DNA of 16,154 nt, from contig DOEX01000120.1 in assembly GCA_003532515.1 (NCBI GenBank), positions 1-16,154 of the forward strand, given 5' to 3'. Position 1 is the first letter of the stretch. Each line of letters begins with the position of its first letter. Below are positions 1 through 7,050 of the stretch, in pieces. The position numbers and the translations under genes are program-made. The stretch is from Anaerolineaceae bacterium (GTDB lineage: Bacteria > Chloroflexota > Anaerolineae > Anaerolineales > Anaerolineaceae). The notes under the pieces were generated by a model. It worked only from the letters and a program-made list of their open reading frames with translations, was not told where the DNA came from and did not search any database.

Positions 1-1007
1 ACACTGCTCATCGCGCCATCTTTCCGGCAAGCCATTCTGCCAAAGGAACCATCCATTACCAGTTTGAGACTCCATTCAGCCAGCTGCGTCGCTAAGAGGC
101 GGTCTGCTGCCGTCGGGGTTCCCCCGCGAACAAGAGAGCCGAGGATGGTGATGTGTGTGTCGATCCCTGTGGCTGAGCCAAGACGATTGGCGAGCAAGAG
201 TGTTTGGGCTGAGTAATTGTTCTCGATTTTCTCGAAGGTTTTTTCCTTCTCTTCACTCGTGCCACCCTTCTTCTGGGCAGCCATTTCCATGAATTCTACT
301 AATTCACGTGGTCTGGCTTTCTCTGCTACTGTCACTAAAGAGAAAATGCGTCCAGCTTTCTTTCGCTCCTGGATAGCTTCGATGATCACGTCGAAATGAT
401 AGGGGATTTCGGGAATTAAAATCACGTCCGCACCAGCTGCCAGCCCCGCGCCTAAGGTCAGCCAGCCTGAGGAATTGCCCAGTAATTCAACGATCATAAT
501 GCGATGGGTCGCGTTAGCGGTGGTATGAAGCCGATCAATTGCCTGGGTTGCAATTTCGCGGGCGCTGTCAAAACCTATGCATTTATCTGTGCAAGGGACA
601 TCATTCTCTGCGGAACGAGGTAAAGTGATAATGTTCAAACCAGCCTGGCTGAGTTTGTAAGCTGCCAATTGACTGGACTTGTCACCAATACAGACCAGGG
701 CATCCAGCTGGTTCTGTTTATAGGAATCTACTGCCTCCTGGGTCCGATCGACAATTTCTTCCCCTTCTTCCATCGCGAAGGGGACCTGGCGGCTTGTCCC
801 TAAAATTGTTCCCCCTTCGGTTAAGATACCCGAAAGCAGTCCTTCTGTTAATAGATCCATCGTTCGATTTTGAACCAGTCCCGAAAAGCCATCCCGGAAG
901 CCAACCAACTCGACATTCGTCAGGCTCGAAGCAGCTTTACCAAATCCTCGGATAGCAGCGTTTACGCCTGGGCTATCACTACCAGCGGTTAGAATACCAA
1001 TTTTCAT
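1..1007 (-). CDS. Phosphofructokinase-family protein with degenerate active site (3' end cut off)
   Basis: The first 335 codons are visible and open to the left edge; by comparison with the 320-residue E. coli PfkA only a short C-terminal part should be missing. The PFK fold is clear: N-terminal GILTAGSDSPG (residues 4-14), IGFDSA (144-149), R169, E229 in VAEK, and RGGTPTAADR (294-303), which corresponds to the fructose-6-phosphate-binding RGGSPVPYDR. However, the ATP-loop GGDGS is GDKSS (108-112), the catalytic TIDND is SAEND (132-136), and MGR is LGN (176-178). About 25 extra Lys/Glu-rich residues lie near 243-267. Known PFKs phosphorylate fructose-6-phosphate in glycolysis; whether this one does is doubtful. 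The ATG at 1007 has GAGGAG 8-13 bases upstream. It is transcribed divergently from the small acidic gene. Family membership is sure; activity is not. Confidence 0.88.
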   Translation of the reverse strand, partial: MKIGILTAGSDSPGVNAAIRGFGKAASSLTNVELVGFRDGFSGLVQNRTMDLLTEGLLSGILTEGGTILGTSRQVPFAMEEGEEIVDRTQEAVDSYKQNQLDALVCIGDKSSQLAAYKLSQAGLNIITLPRSAENDVPCTDKCIGFDSAREIATQAIDRLHTTANATHRIMIVELLGNSSGWLTLGAGLAAGADVILIPEIPYHFDVIIEAIQERKKAGRIFSLVTVAEKARPRELVEFMEMAAQKKGGTSEEKEKTFEKIENNYSAQTLLLANRLGSATGIDTHITILGSLVRGGTPTAADRLLATQLAEWSLKLVMDGSFGRMACRKDGAMSS

Positions 1008-1038
1008 CTGACACACTCCTCATTTTCAGGATAACCTT

Positions 1039-1044
1039 ATTATA
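1039..1044 (-). promoter_or_regulatory. -10 box of the PFK-like gene
   Basis: A perfect TATAAT reads on the minus strand here, 31 bases before the ATG at 1007. It leaves a leader of about 25 bases holding the GAGGAG ribosome site. No convincing -35 box is seen at 16-18 bases. Confidence 0.5.
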
Positions 1045-1099
1045 GCCGGGTCAGGCACTTTTTCGGGAAATGTCGATTTGACCTTAGACCTGTGATGTA

Positions 1100-1127
1100 T
1101 TTACAAAAATTATTGGTATCATTATAA
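1100..1127 (+). promoter_or_regulatory. Possible promoter of the small acidic gene
   Basis: TTTACA (1100-1105) and TTATAA (1122-1127) are separated by 16 bases. Transcription would start near 1134, within the AAGGAG at 1131-1136. Either this is not the promoter used, or the leader is extremely short. TTGACC at 1078-1083 is an alternative -35 but has no good partner. Confidence 0.35.
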
Positions 1128-1142
1128 GAAAAGGAGCACATG

Positions 1143-1379
1143 ATGGAAACAAATGACAATTTACTCCAGGAACTTAGCCTGTTACGCGTAGCTATTGAAC
1201 GAATTGCCGACGCGCTAGAGGGCATCGATGAAAAGTTAGACGACCTTATTGAAACGGAAGAGTATGATTACTCCACTTTGACTGACCTGCTTGGTCTGGA
1301 AAAAGATGAAGAATTTGACGAAGAATTCGAGGAAGACGATTTTGACGAAGACTTCGATGAAGAAGAGCAACACGACTGA
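1143..1379 (+). CDS. Small acidic coiled-coil protein, function unknown
   Basis: This encodes 78 residues from the ATG at 1143; an ATG directly before it at 1140 is also possible. AAGGAG at 1131-1136 lies 6 bases from the second ATG but only 3 from the first, which favours 1143. Residues 5-40 have a heptad-like pattern of Leu/Ile/Ala with charged residues (LLQELSLLRVAIERIADAL, then IDEKLDDL) and should form one amphipathic coiled coil. The C-terminal third is almost all Asp, Glu and Phe. No signal peptide, cysteine or known domain is seen. It could be an oligomerising adaptor or nucleic-acid mimic, but that is only a guess. The clear ribosome site and consistent composition make it a probable real gene. 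It stands alone, divergent from the PFK-like gene and followed by a terminator. Confidence 0.7.
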   Translation: METNDNLLQELSLLRVAIERIADALEGIDEKLDDLIETEEYDYSTLTDLLGLEKDEEFDEEFEEDDFDEDFDEEEQHD

Positions 1380-1414
1380 GCTTCCTTCTGAGCATTCACA
1401 TATTTAGAATTAAA

Positions 1415-1446
1415 AAAACAACCGCCCAATTCAGAGCGGTTGTTTT
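1415..1446. terminator. Rho-independent terminator, mainly for tRNA-Phe
   Basis: An 11-base-pair stem (1415-1425 with 1436-1446, core ACAACCGC/GCGGTTGT) encloses a 10-base loop. On the minus strand the stem runs into a T-rich tract, so it ends tRNA-Phe transcription 2 bases after the mature 3' end. The plus-strand T run is only four bases, so termination of the small acidic gene may be weaker. Confidence 0.8.
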
Positions 1447-1447
1447 G

Positions 1448-1520
1448 TGCCGAGTCACGGACTCGGACCGTGGACCCTTCAATTTTCAGTCGAATGCTCT
1501 ACCAACTGAGCTAACTCGGC
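1448..1520 (-). tRNA. tRNA-Phe (GAA)
   Basis: All arms of a 73-base tRNA can be folded. The acceptor stem is GCCGAGT/ACTCGGC, the D arm is GCTC-AGTTGGTA-GAGC, and the anticodon stem TTCGA/TTGAA closes the loop CTGAAAA with anticodon GAA. The variable loop is GGGTC and the T stem CACGG/CCGTG. The discriminator is A and CCA is not encoded, so it must be added enzymatically. The T loop reads TCCGAGT: position 55, nearly always T (modified to pseudouridine), is C here. The other tertiary positions G18, G19, C56 and A58 are kept. It has its own promoter and terminator, although the kinase operon upstream on the same strand could also read into it. Confidence 0.95.
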
Positions 1521-1530
1521 GTGAGAAAAG

Positions 1531-1559
1531 ATTTTACCCGGTCGTTTAGTAGCTGTCAA
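1531..1559 (-). promoter_or_regulatory. Sigma-70-type promoter of tRNA-Phe
   Basis: On the minus strand a perfect TTGACA (1559-1554) and TAAAAT (1536-1531) are exactly 17 bases apart, and the predicted start lies a few bases before the tRNA 5' end at 1520. The -35 box is just past the stop codon of the sensor kinase gene. This is the best promoter match in the window. Confidence 0.85.
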
Positions 1560-1571
1560 GCAAAACGCCTG

Positions 1572-3041
1572 CTAAGCTACAACCGGGATGCTAAAATGAA
1601 AATCCGACCCTTGCCCCAGGGTTGATTCAACCCAGGCTTTGCCCCCATGACCCTGGACAATAGCCTTCACAATCGCCAAACCAAGCCCACTCTGGCTCTC
1701 ATCAGTATGCCGGCTTTTATCGACCCGATGAAAATGATCAAAGATGTAGGGTATCTCTCTCTCAGGGATTCCCTCGCCATTATCGCTCACGGTGAAGCGG
1801 ACAGACCGTTTAGTTTCAGCACCCATCCCTTGGTCGATTTTCGCGCTTAATTTAACATTTCCACCTTCGGGTGTGTGCCTCATGGCATTGACTACCAGAT
1901 TTTCCATCACCTGGACCAGGCGCATTTCATCTCCCAGAATCGTGGGTAAATTTTCAGGTGATTCAACCGTCAGATTGATTTTCTGTTCGTTGGCTCGTAA
2001 ATCAAACAATTCACGGGTTTGCTGTAACAATTTGTAAGGTTCGATCGGTTGCAAGTTGAGGGATAACGCACCAGCATCAGATTGGCTGAGCAGACGCAGG
2101 TCAGCCACCATGCGATTAAGCCTGGTCACTTCAGAGTAAAGCATACTCAGCCGTTCCTGCGTAGGTTCCAGGTCTCCATCGCGCATCGATTCAATGTAAC
2201 CACCGATTACAGTCAGCGGTGTACGCAAATCGTGGGCGATATCAGCGGTCATACGTTTCCGTTGGCGGTCGCTTTGCTCAATTTCGGCACTCATCTGGTT
2301 GAAGGCCTGGCTTAATTCACCCAGTTCATCCTTGGAATGCACATTCACCTTTTGGCTCAAGTCTCCTGCCGCCAGGTTTTGAGCGGCAGCAGTTAGTTCA
2401 ATCACTGGGCGGGTCAGGCTGCGGGAAAGCAAGATTCCTACCAATGCTGCGATGATTATAGTGATTAGCAATGTCAGAAGCAAACTGGTTTTCGAGCGAT
2501 CCAGGAAAAGTTGTTCTGCCTGGGTGTAGACGACGTTTCGCCTTTGGGCAAACAAGGTGCCTACAGTTCGTCCATCGGATTCTACGGAAACACCTTCCGC
2601 AATCGTTTCAGGAGATAGTTGTTCGCCTTCGTTATAAAGACCCTCAATTCCGACAATAACCTTGCCAGAAGCATCTGCAAGGGCATACTCGCGCCCTCCG
2701 GCATTGCTTGTTTGTACAGGCTGGCTAGTGGTTGAGGATTGTTGCGTCCGACGAAATGCGCCTGATCCGCCTTGCCCCATACCCTGACCGCCTTGCATTC
2801 CTCCGTTGACGCCCGTCCCACCCATCATGGTTTCCAATACGGGTTCCACACCATCCCAGCTCTGGTTAAGAGCAAAATAATCTTCCACATCAGTCAGTTT
2901 TGTATAAAATTGCTGATCGAAAACATATTGCTCGAAACTCGTAGTATTTATGGAGAGAAATACGATCGTTAGCAATGAAGCCGTTAGGACCGCAGTGAGA
3001 ATAAAGGCAAGCGCCAGCTTGAAGCTGATGGAGCGTTTCAC
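1572..3041 (-). CDS. Membrane sensor histidine kinase
   Basis: A 489-residue orthodox two-component kinase. TM1 spans about 9-31, an extracytoplasmic sensor region 32-185, TM2 about 186-207, and a HAMP linker 208-258. The HisKA H-box centres on H270 (ADIAHDLRTPL). The ATPase domain has an N-box with N381 and N385, a G1 box SDNGEG (419-424), an F-box near 434-438 and GLGLAIV (452-458). All residues needed for autophosphorylation are present. The sensor region holds a Gly/Met/Gln-rich stretch (72-94) followed by a Ser/Thr/Gln-rich segment, which is unusual in this family. The ATG overlaps the stop codon of the upstream response-regulator gene as ATGA, so the pair is translationally coupled and surely a cognate system. 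The architecture resembles BaeS-type kinases; the stimulus is unknown. Confidence 0.95.
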   Translation of the reverse strand: MKRSISFKLALAFILTAVLTASLLTIVFLSINTTSFEQYVFDQQFYTKLTDVEDYFALNQSWDGVEPVLETMMGGTGVNGGMQGGQGMGQGGSGAFRRTQQSSTTSQPVQTSNAGGREYALADASGKVIVGIEGLYNEGEQLSPETIAEGVSVESDGRTVGTLFAQRRNVVYTQAEQLFLDRSKTSLLLTLLITIIIAALVGILLSRSLTRPVIELTAAAQNLAAGDLSQKVNVHSKDELGELSQAFNQMSAEIEQSDRQRKRMTADIAHDLRTPLTVIGGYIESMRDGDLEPTQERLSMLYSEVTRLNRMVADLRLLSQSDAGALSLNLQPIEPYKLLQQTRELFDLRANEQKINLTVESPENLPTILGDEMRLVQVMENLVVNAMRHTPEGGNVKLSAKIDQGMGAETKRSVRFTVSDNGEGIPEREIPYIFDHFHRVDKSRHTDESQSGLGLAIVKAIVQGHGGKAWVESTLGQGSDFHFSIPVVA

Positions 3042-3730
3042 CTGGCTCCTTTTTGAGCAATACGATAACCTACACCAAAGACAGTTTCGAGATACTCTGG
3101 GTTGGCGGGGTCTTGTTCAATTTTTCGGCGTAAATTCCGCATATGCACATTTAAGGTGCTCTCCAAACCAGTAAAGCCACTTTCAAATAGGCGGTCAACC
3201 AATTCAGAGCGGGTAAATACCTTGCCAGGAGTGCGCATGAGGGTGTGGAGTAGGTCAAACTCGAGCGGTGTCAGATTGATCGATTCTCCTCTTACCGAAA
3301 CAAGGTGGGATCCCCGGTCCAGGAGGATATCACCTACGCGCAAGTACTCCTGTGGCTCAGGTTGTCCATTATGACGACGTAGAGTGGCACGGATGCGAGC
3401 GACCAGCTCACGCATGCGGAAGGGTTTTACCACGTAATCATCCGCCCCCAATTCCAACCCCAGCACGGCATCGGTTTCTTCCTCCCGGGCAGTTATGAAG
3501 ATCACAGGGATCTGGCTTTCTCTGCGGAAAGCAGACAGAAATTGGTAACCATCCATCCCAGGCATCATTACATCCAAAAGAACCAAATCAGGATGCTCGT
3601 GGCGGGCAGTAAAAAGAGCACTCTGACCGTCGCCTGCCTGTACCACGCGGTACCCCTGGCTGGTCAGATATTCTTTGAGAAGCTTTCGGACATTAGTTTG
3701 GTCATCCACGACCAGGATTGTTTCGCTCAT
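3038..3730 (-). CDS. OmpR/PhoB-family response regulator
   Basis: This 230-residue protein has a receiver domain (about 1-120) with the acidic pocket D9/D10, phosphoacceptor D53 in LLDVMMPGMDG, T80 and K102 in KPF. A C-terminal winged helix (about 128-225) shows the family's TPLEFDLL, STLNVHMRNLRRKI and GVGYRI motifs. It should be phosphorylated by the kinase encoded downstream and then bind DNA as a dimer. It is the first gene of the two-gene operon and shares ATGA with the kinase gene. There is no Shine-Dalgarno sequence before the ATG at 3730, and a TATAAT lies only 7 bases upstream, so the mRNA may be leaderless. An 8-base palindrome GTGTACAC (3752-3759) just upstream is a possible operator. 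The regulon cannot be read from this window. Confidence 0.96.
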   Translation of the reverse strand: MSETILVVDDQTNVRKLLKEYLTSQGYRVVQAGDGQSALFTARHEHPDLVLLDVMMPGMDGYQFLSAFRRESQIPVIFITAREEETDAVLGLELGADDYVVKPFRMRELVARIRATLRRHNGQPEPQEYLRVGDILLDRGSHLVSVRGESINLTPLEFDLLHTLMRTPGKVFTRSELVDRLFESGFTGLESTLNVHMRNLRRKIEQDPANPEYLETVFGVGYRIAQKGAR

Positions 3731-3737
3731 AGGCTTA

Positions 3738-3743
3738 ATTATA
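3738..3743 (-). promoter_or_regulatory. -10 box of the two-component operon
   Basis: Perfect TATAAT on the minus strand, 7 bases before the response regulator ATG. No good -35 is seen at standard spacing, which would fit an activator-dependent promoter. The palindrome GTGTACAC (3752-3759) lies 8 bases upstream of the box and could be the activator or autoregulatory site. Confidence 0.5.
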
Positions 3744-3848
3744 GGCGGAAAGTGTACACAAAAGATATTCAGAAAAGGTTTAGTATCTTAGTTCAAAGTT
3801 GCAAAATCCAAGGCCAGAGCCCAACTTCCTGCACTTCTTTTTTTCCGG

Positions 3849-3854
3849 TACAAT
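3849..3854 (+). promoter_or_regulatory. Possible -10 box of the M20 peptidase gene
   Basis: TACAAT lies 44 bases before the ATG at 3899, with no clear -35. The resulting leader would hold the GGAGG ribosome site at 3889-3893. Confidence 0.35.
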
Positions 3855-3898
3855 AATCACAAGAAACTACAAGCATTGGCAATTAATCGGAGGACCTT

Positions 3899-5617
3899 AT
3901 GGACCCTTTAACAATGATACTGATAGCGATTGGTCTGATCCTGGTGATCATAATTATCATCATCCTGGTCAGAACCTTTCAATACCCGATCTCAACCTTA
4001 GAGCCAGAGCCAATCGTTCTGACGGAGATTGACGGTGAGGAAGTTGCAAACCATATCGGTTTAGCAATTCAGATGAAAACAATCAATCATGTCGACCCGG
4101 ACAAGGTCGATCCTATACCCTTCCAGGGGCTGCACAATCTGATCAGCATGCTCTATCCAGAGGTGGAAGAGTATCTTGAGCGCGAGGTGATTGGGAATTA
4201 CTCGCTGCTTTACACCTGGAAAGGTAGTGACTCTAATCTTGACCCTATTGCTCTGACCGCCCACATGGATGTGGTTCCCGCCAGGGAAGATCCGGCTTCA
4301 GGCTGGACATATCCACCCTTCAGCGGTACTGTGGCAGATGGTTATGTTTGGGGGCGCGGCGCGATCGACTGCAAAGGGGTCATGATCGGTATCCTGGAAG
4401 CTGTCAATTTCCTGCTTAAAGTTGGTTTCCAACCGAGACGCACGGTCTATCTTGCTTTCGGGGAAGACGAAGAAGTTTCAGGCGCACGCGGAGCGGCTCA
4501 AATTGCACGGACACTGAAAGATCGAGGGGTGAGCCTCTCCTTCCTTTTAGACGAAGGTGGAGCAATCTCGCAAGGCTCTATTCCCGGCGTGGAAGCACCA
4601 GTAGGGTTGGTAGGCGTTGCTGAAAAAGGGCATCTTTCCCTGGTTTTACGCGCCGAGACCGCTGCCGGTCACGCCTCTGCTCCTGGACAGGTTACTTCCA
4701 TCGGGGCGTTAGCCCTCGCAATTGCCACACTCGAGAACAATCCCTTCCCGCAGGACCTGGATTTTGTTGAGTTTATGATGAGTTTCCTCGCTGATGAACT
4801 TGCTTTCACACAGAAAATGGCACTGGCAAATCGCTGGCTTTTTGGCAAGTCTGTTGCAAAACGCTTTGCTGCCACTCCAGCAGCGAACGCCAACACGCGC
4901 ACAACGATTGCGCCAACAATTATCAAGGGTGGGCACACAGAGAATGTGCTGCCAGCCGCGGCTGAAGCGATCGTCAATCTTCGCCTGATGCCAGGTGACT
5001 CACTTGTAGACGTTTACAAACAGGTCAATGACCTGGTCGGTGATGATGTGGTCACGGTGCTGCCGGCTCACGATGAAAGCCTTTATGGTGATCATTCCTG
5101 GGATCCAACCGAGGTTTCAGACGTCGATTCACCCCAATTTCACATTTTACTTGACCTCATCAAAGCAACGATACCCGGTGCCAGAGCTGTTCCCTACTTG
5201 ATGAATGGAGCGACCGATGCCCGCCACTATATGCAGATCTGTGATCGTGTCTTCCGTTTCTCACCATTTGTCCTGAGTAAGGAAGAGAACCGCTCGGTGC
5301 ATGGTATCAACGAACGTCTCTCTTTCGAAAACGCGGCCACAATGGTTGGCTTCATGATCGAATTAATTGAACAGATGTCAAGCATCCCAACCGATTTTTA
5401 TGGCGATGAGGAAGAAGAAGGGACAGACGAGGAGGAATCTGAACGAGTCGCGATTCGGAAGATTGACGCACCCTTACCCACCCGAACCATGCGGAAGCCT
5501 GAAGTGGAAGAACCTGAACTCCTGCCAGAGAATGACGAACCGTTTAGCGATGATGAATTCGAACCTCTGTTTGAGGACGACGAACCCCTGCAGATTAAAC
5601 CGCTGAAAGAAAAGTAA
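3899..5617 (+). CDS. Membrane-anchored M20-family metallopeptidase (carboxypeptidase S / PM20D1-like)
   Basis: This 572-residue protein starts with a single hydrophobic segment (about 5-25), probably an uncleaved anchor. The M20 di-zinc set is complete: H122 and D124 in AHMDVVP, bridging D157 in GAIDCKG, catalytic E191 and ligand E192 in GEDEEVSG, D218 in LLDEGG, and H468 in SVHGINE. A dimerisation domain lies between about 240 and 350. The hydrophobic anchor and motif spacing fit the carboxypeptidase S/PM20D1 branch, whose members hydrolyse peptides or N-acyl amino acids; the substrate here is inferred only. After about residue 497 there is an Asp/Glu/Pro-rich tail of roughly 75 residues that M20 enzymes normally lack. 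GGAGG lies 5 bases before the ATG. The gene is divergent from the two-component operon and ends in its own terminator. Confidence 0.92.
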   Translation: MDPLTMILIAIGLILVIIIIIILVRTFQYPISTLEPEPIVLTEIDGEEVANHIGLAIQMKTINHVDPDKVDPIPFQGLHNLISMLYPEVEEYLEREVIGNYSLLYTWKGSDSNLDPIALTAHMDVVPAREDPASGWTYPPFSGTVADGYVWGRGAIDCKGVMIGILEAVNFLLKVGFQPRRTVYLAFGEDEEVSGARGAAQIARTLKDRGVSLSFLLDEGGAISQGSIPGVEAPVGLVGVAEKGHLSLVLRAETAAGHASAPGQVTSIGALALAIATLENNPFPQDLDFVEFMMSFLADELAFTQKMALANRWLFGKSVAKRFAATPAANANTRTTIAPTIIKGGHTENVLPAAAEAIVNLRLMPGDSLVDVYKQVNDLVGDDVVTVLPAHDESLYGDHSWDPTEVSDVDSPQFHILLDLIKATIPGARAVPYLMNGATDARHYMQICDRVFRFSPFVLSKEENRSVHGINERLSFENAATMVGFMIELIEQMSSIPTDFYGDEEEEGTDEEESERVAIRKIDAPLPTRTMRKPEVEEPELLPENDEPFSDDEFEPLFEDDEPLQIKPLKEK

Positions 5618-5625
5618 AAAAAATC

Positions 5626-5653
5626 AAAGACCCCTGAACAGGGGTCTTTTTTT
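5626..5653 (+). terminator. Rho-independent terminator of the M20 peptidase gene
   Basis: A GC-rich hairpin AAAGACCCCTG/CAGGGGTCTTT with a very tight loop ends in a run of seven T. It begins about 9 bases after the TAA at 5615-5617. Confidence 0.92.
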
Positions 5654-5715
5654 GGTCCCCTATAAGACGAGCACGTGTTCTGTCAATACCCCAACTCGAT
5701 CCATTCAACACCCGT

Positions 5716-5721
5716 TATAAT
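5716..5721 (+). promoter_or_regulatory. -10 box of the metallopeptidase-HAD operon
   Basis: Perfect TATAAT 17 bases before the ATG at 5739; no -35 could be assigned. The leader would be only about 11 bases, with no proper Shine-Dalgarno sequence (GGGATAA is the nearest purine run). Confidence 0.5.
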
Positions 5722-5738
5722 TCTTTTCGGGATAACAA

Positions 5739-7046
5739 ATGAACAGAAAAAACATTCTCCTGCTTGTCATAATTGGGGTAATCATCCTGGCTGTGGGCAC
5801 ATTTTTCACCATCAAAATTGCGCGCGATACTATTTTCGTCTATGAGGATACTTCTACTTTGGAGCCGAGTATCTCTGCTTCTATGGATGAAATTGAGCGA
5901 CAGGTCAGCCAGCTGCGCGGTCTGAAGATTGAGGCAGAAGTTCCACGGCGCCTCATGTCCACAACTGAATTGCGCCAGGTTGTTTTGGATGACTTTTTAG
6001 AAGGTTATAAAGCACAGGACGAAGAGCGGGATCTGATAGTGATGAATCTTTTTGGCTTTTTGCCGGCTGAATTCACCCTTAGTGATTTTTACCTGGATCT
6101 ATATTCCGAGCAAATTGCAGGCTTTTATGACTCAGTAGAAACAGAGATGTTCGTGGTCAGTGACAGTGGATTTGGTGGAATGGAGCGTTCCACCTATGCT
6201 CATGAGTTTGTGCACACGCTGCAAGACGAGCATTTCGATTTCGAAGATAGTCTTGGTTTCACAGACGAAGCCTGCCAGGACGATTCTGAACGTTGTATGG
6301 CGCTCCAGTCGCTCATTGAAGGAGACGCCACCCTCACTGAGCAACTATGGTTTCAACAATATGGCACGCAGCAAGACATGCAAGACCTCCAAAATTTCGC
6401 AACAACGTTCTCAAGCCCGGTGTACGATTCCGCTCCGGAAGCCTTGAAGGAAGCGCTGATTTTTCCTTATATCTATGGGGGAAAGTTTGTACAAGCTCTC
6501 TATGCTCAGGGCGGTTTTAAGGCAATTGATGCCGCTTTTTCAACGACTAACCCGGTTTCATCAGAGCAGATCATGCACCCTGCCGCCTACCCCGATGATC
6601 TTCCAAACAACCCCACTCTGCCAGACCTGGAATCTGCCCTGGGGAATGGCTGGCACGAAATCGAAAACGACACTTTGGGTGAATGGTATGTATACCTGAT
6701 TCTTGCGAAAGCATATAACCCGCAATTCCGCCTCTATGATAGCCTGGCACTGGATGCTGCTGAAGGTTGGGGTGGTGATGCGTATTCCGTCTTGAAGAAC
6801 GATGAAACAGGGCAGGTCGCCGCGTTGGTTTCATTCAACTGGGACACAACAGCAGACGCAAACGCCGCTTTTAAGGCTTTTAGCAACTATTCCGACCTGC
6901 GTTTCGGTCCGGTGACAGCAGATGGGCATTGGCAGGGCAGCGATTATTACAGCGCCCTTCAACAAACCAGCCCAGGGAACTTTGTTTGGGTTCTGGCTCA
7001 GGATCTTGCCACCCTGCAAACACTGCAGGCTGCCATTGAGGACTGA
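5739..7046 (+). CDS. Membrane-anchored HExxH zinc metallopeptidase-like protein
   Basis: A 435-residue protein with an N-terminal hydrophobic segment (about 5-27) that should act as an anchor or signal, leaving the rest outside the membrane. The key motif is HEFVH at 155-159 (preceded by STYA), the HExxH zinc-binding signature. E194 in LIEGDAT, about 35 residues later, is a plausible third ligand, as in gluzincins where the third ligand is a Glu in a following helix. The preceding YSEQIAGFYD and MFVVSD stretches look like the core strand and helix before the active site. A C-terminal region (about 330-435) has no recognised motif. I cannot name the family beyond a putative HExxH peptidase. 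The HAD phosphatase gene begins 4 bases after the stop, so the two form an operon. No substrate can be inferred. Confidence 0.82.
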   Translation: MNRKNILLLVIIGVIILAVGTFFTIKIARDTIFVYEDTSTLEPSISASMDEIERQVSQLRGLKIEAEVPRRLMSTTELRQVVLDDFLEGYKAQDEERDLIVMNLFGFLPAEFTLSDFYLDLYSEQIAGFYDSVETEMFVVSDSGFGGMERSTYAHEFVHTLQDEHFDFEDSLGFTDEACQDDSERCMALQSLIEGDATLTEQLWFQQYGTQQDMQDLQNFATTFSSPVYDSAPEALKEALIFPYIYGGKFVQALYAQGGFKAIDAAFSTTNPVSSEQIMHPAAYPDDLPNNPTLPDLESALGNGWHEIENDTLGEWYVYLILAKAYNPQFRLYDSLALDAAEGWGGDAYSVLKNDETGQVAALVSFNWDTTADANAAFKAFSNYSDLRFGPVTADGHWQGSDYYSALQQTSPGNFVWVLAQDLATLQTLQAAIED

Positions 7047-7050
7047 GAAA

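Noticed and set aside
1537..1587. Imperfect hairpin (CCCGGT/ACCGGG with inner GTAGCT/AGCTAC) at the end of the sensor kinase gene
   Set aside because: It overlaps the strong tRNA-Phe promoter, the pairing is interrupted and no proper T run follows on the minus strand. I treat the complementarity as secondary to the promoter.
3752..3759. GTGTACAC as a proven operator
   Set aside because: An 8-base palindrome can occur by chance and there is no second copy nearby; it is only mentioned with the promoter.
6922..7050. N-terminal extension of the HAD phosphatase frame
   Set aside because: It lies wholly inside the metallopeptidase gene or its stop, has no domain match, and the ATG at 7051 gives standard HAD length with motif I at residue 17.
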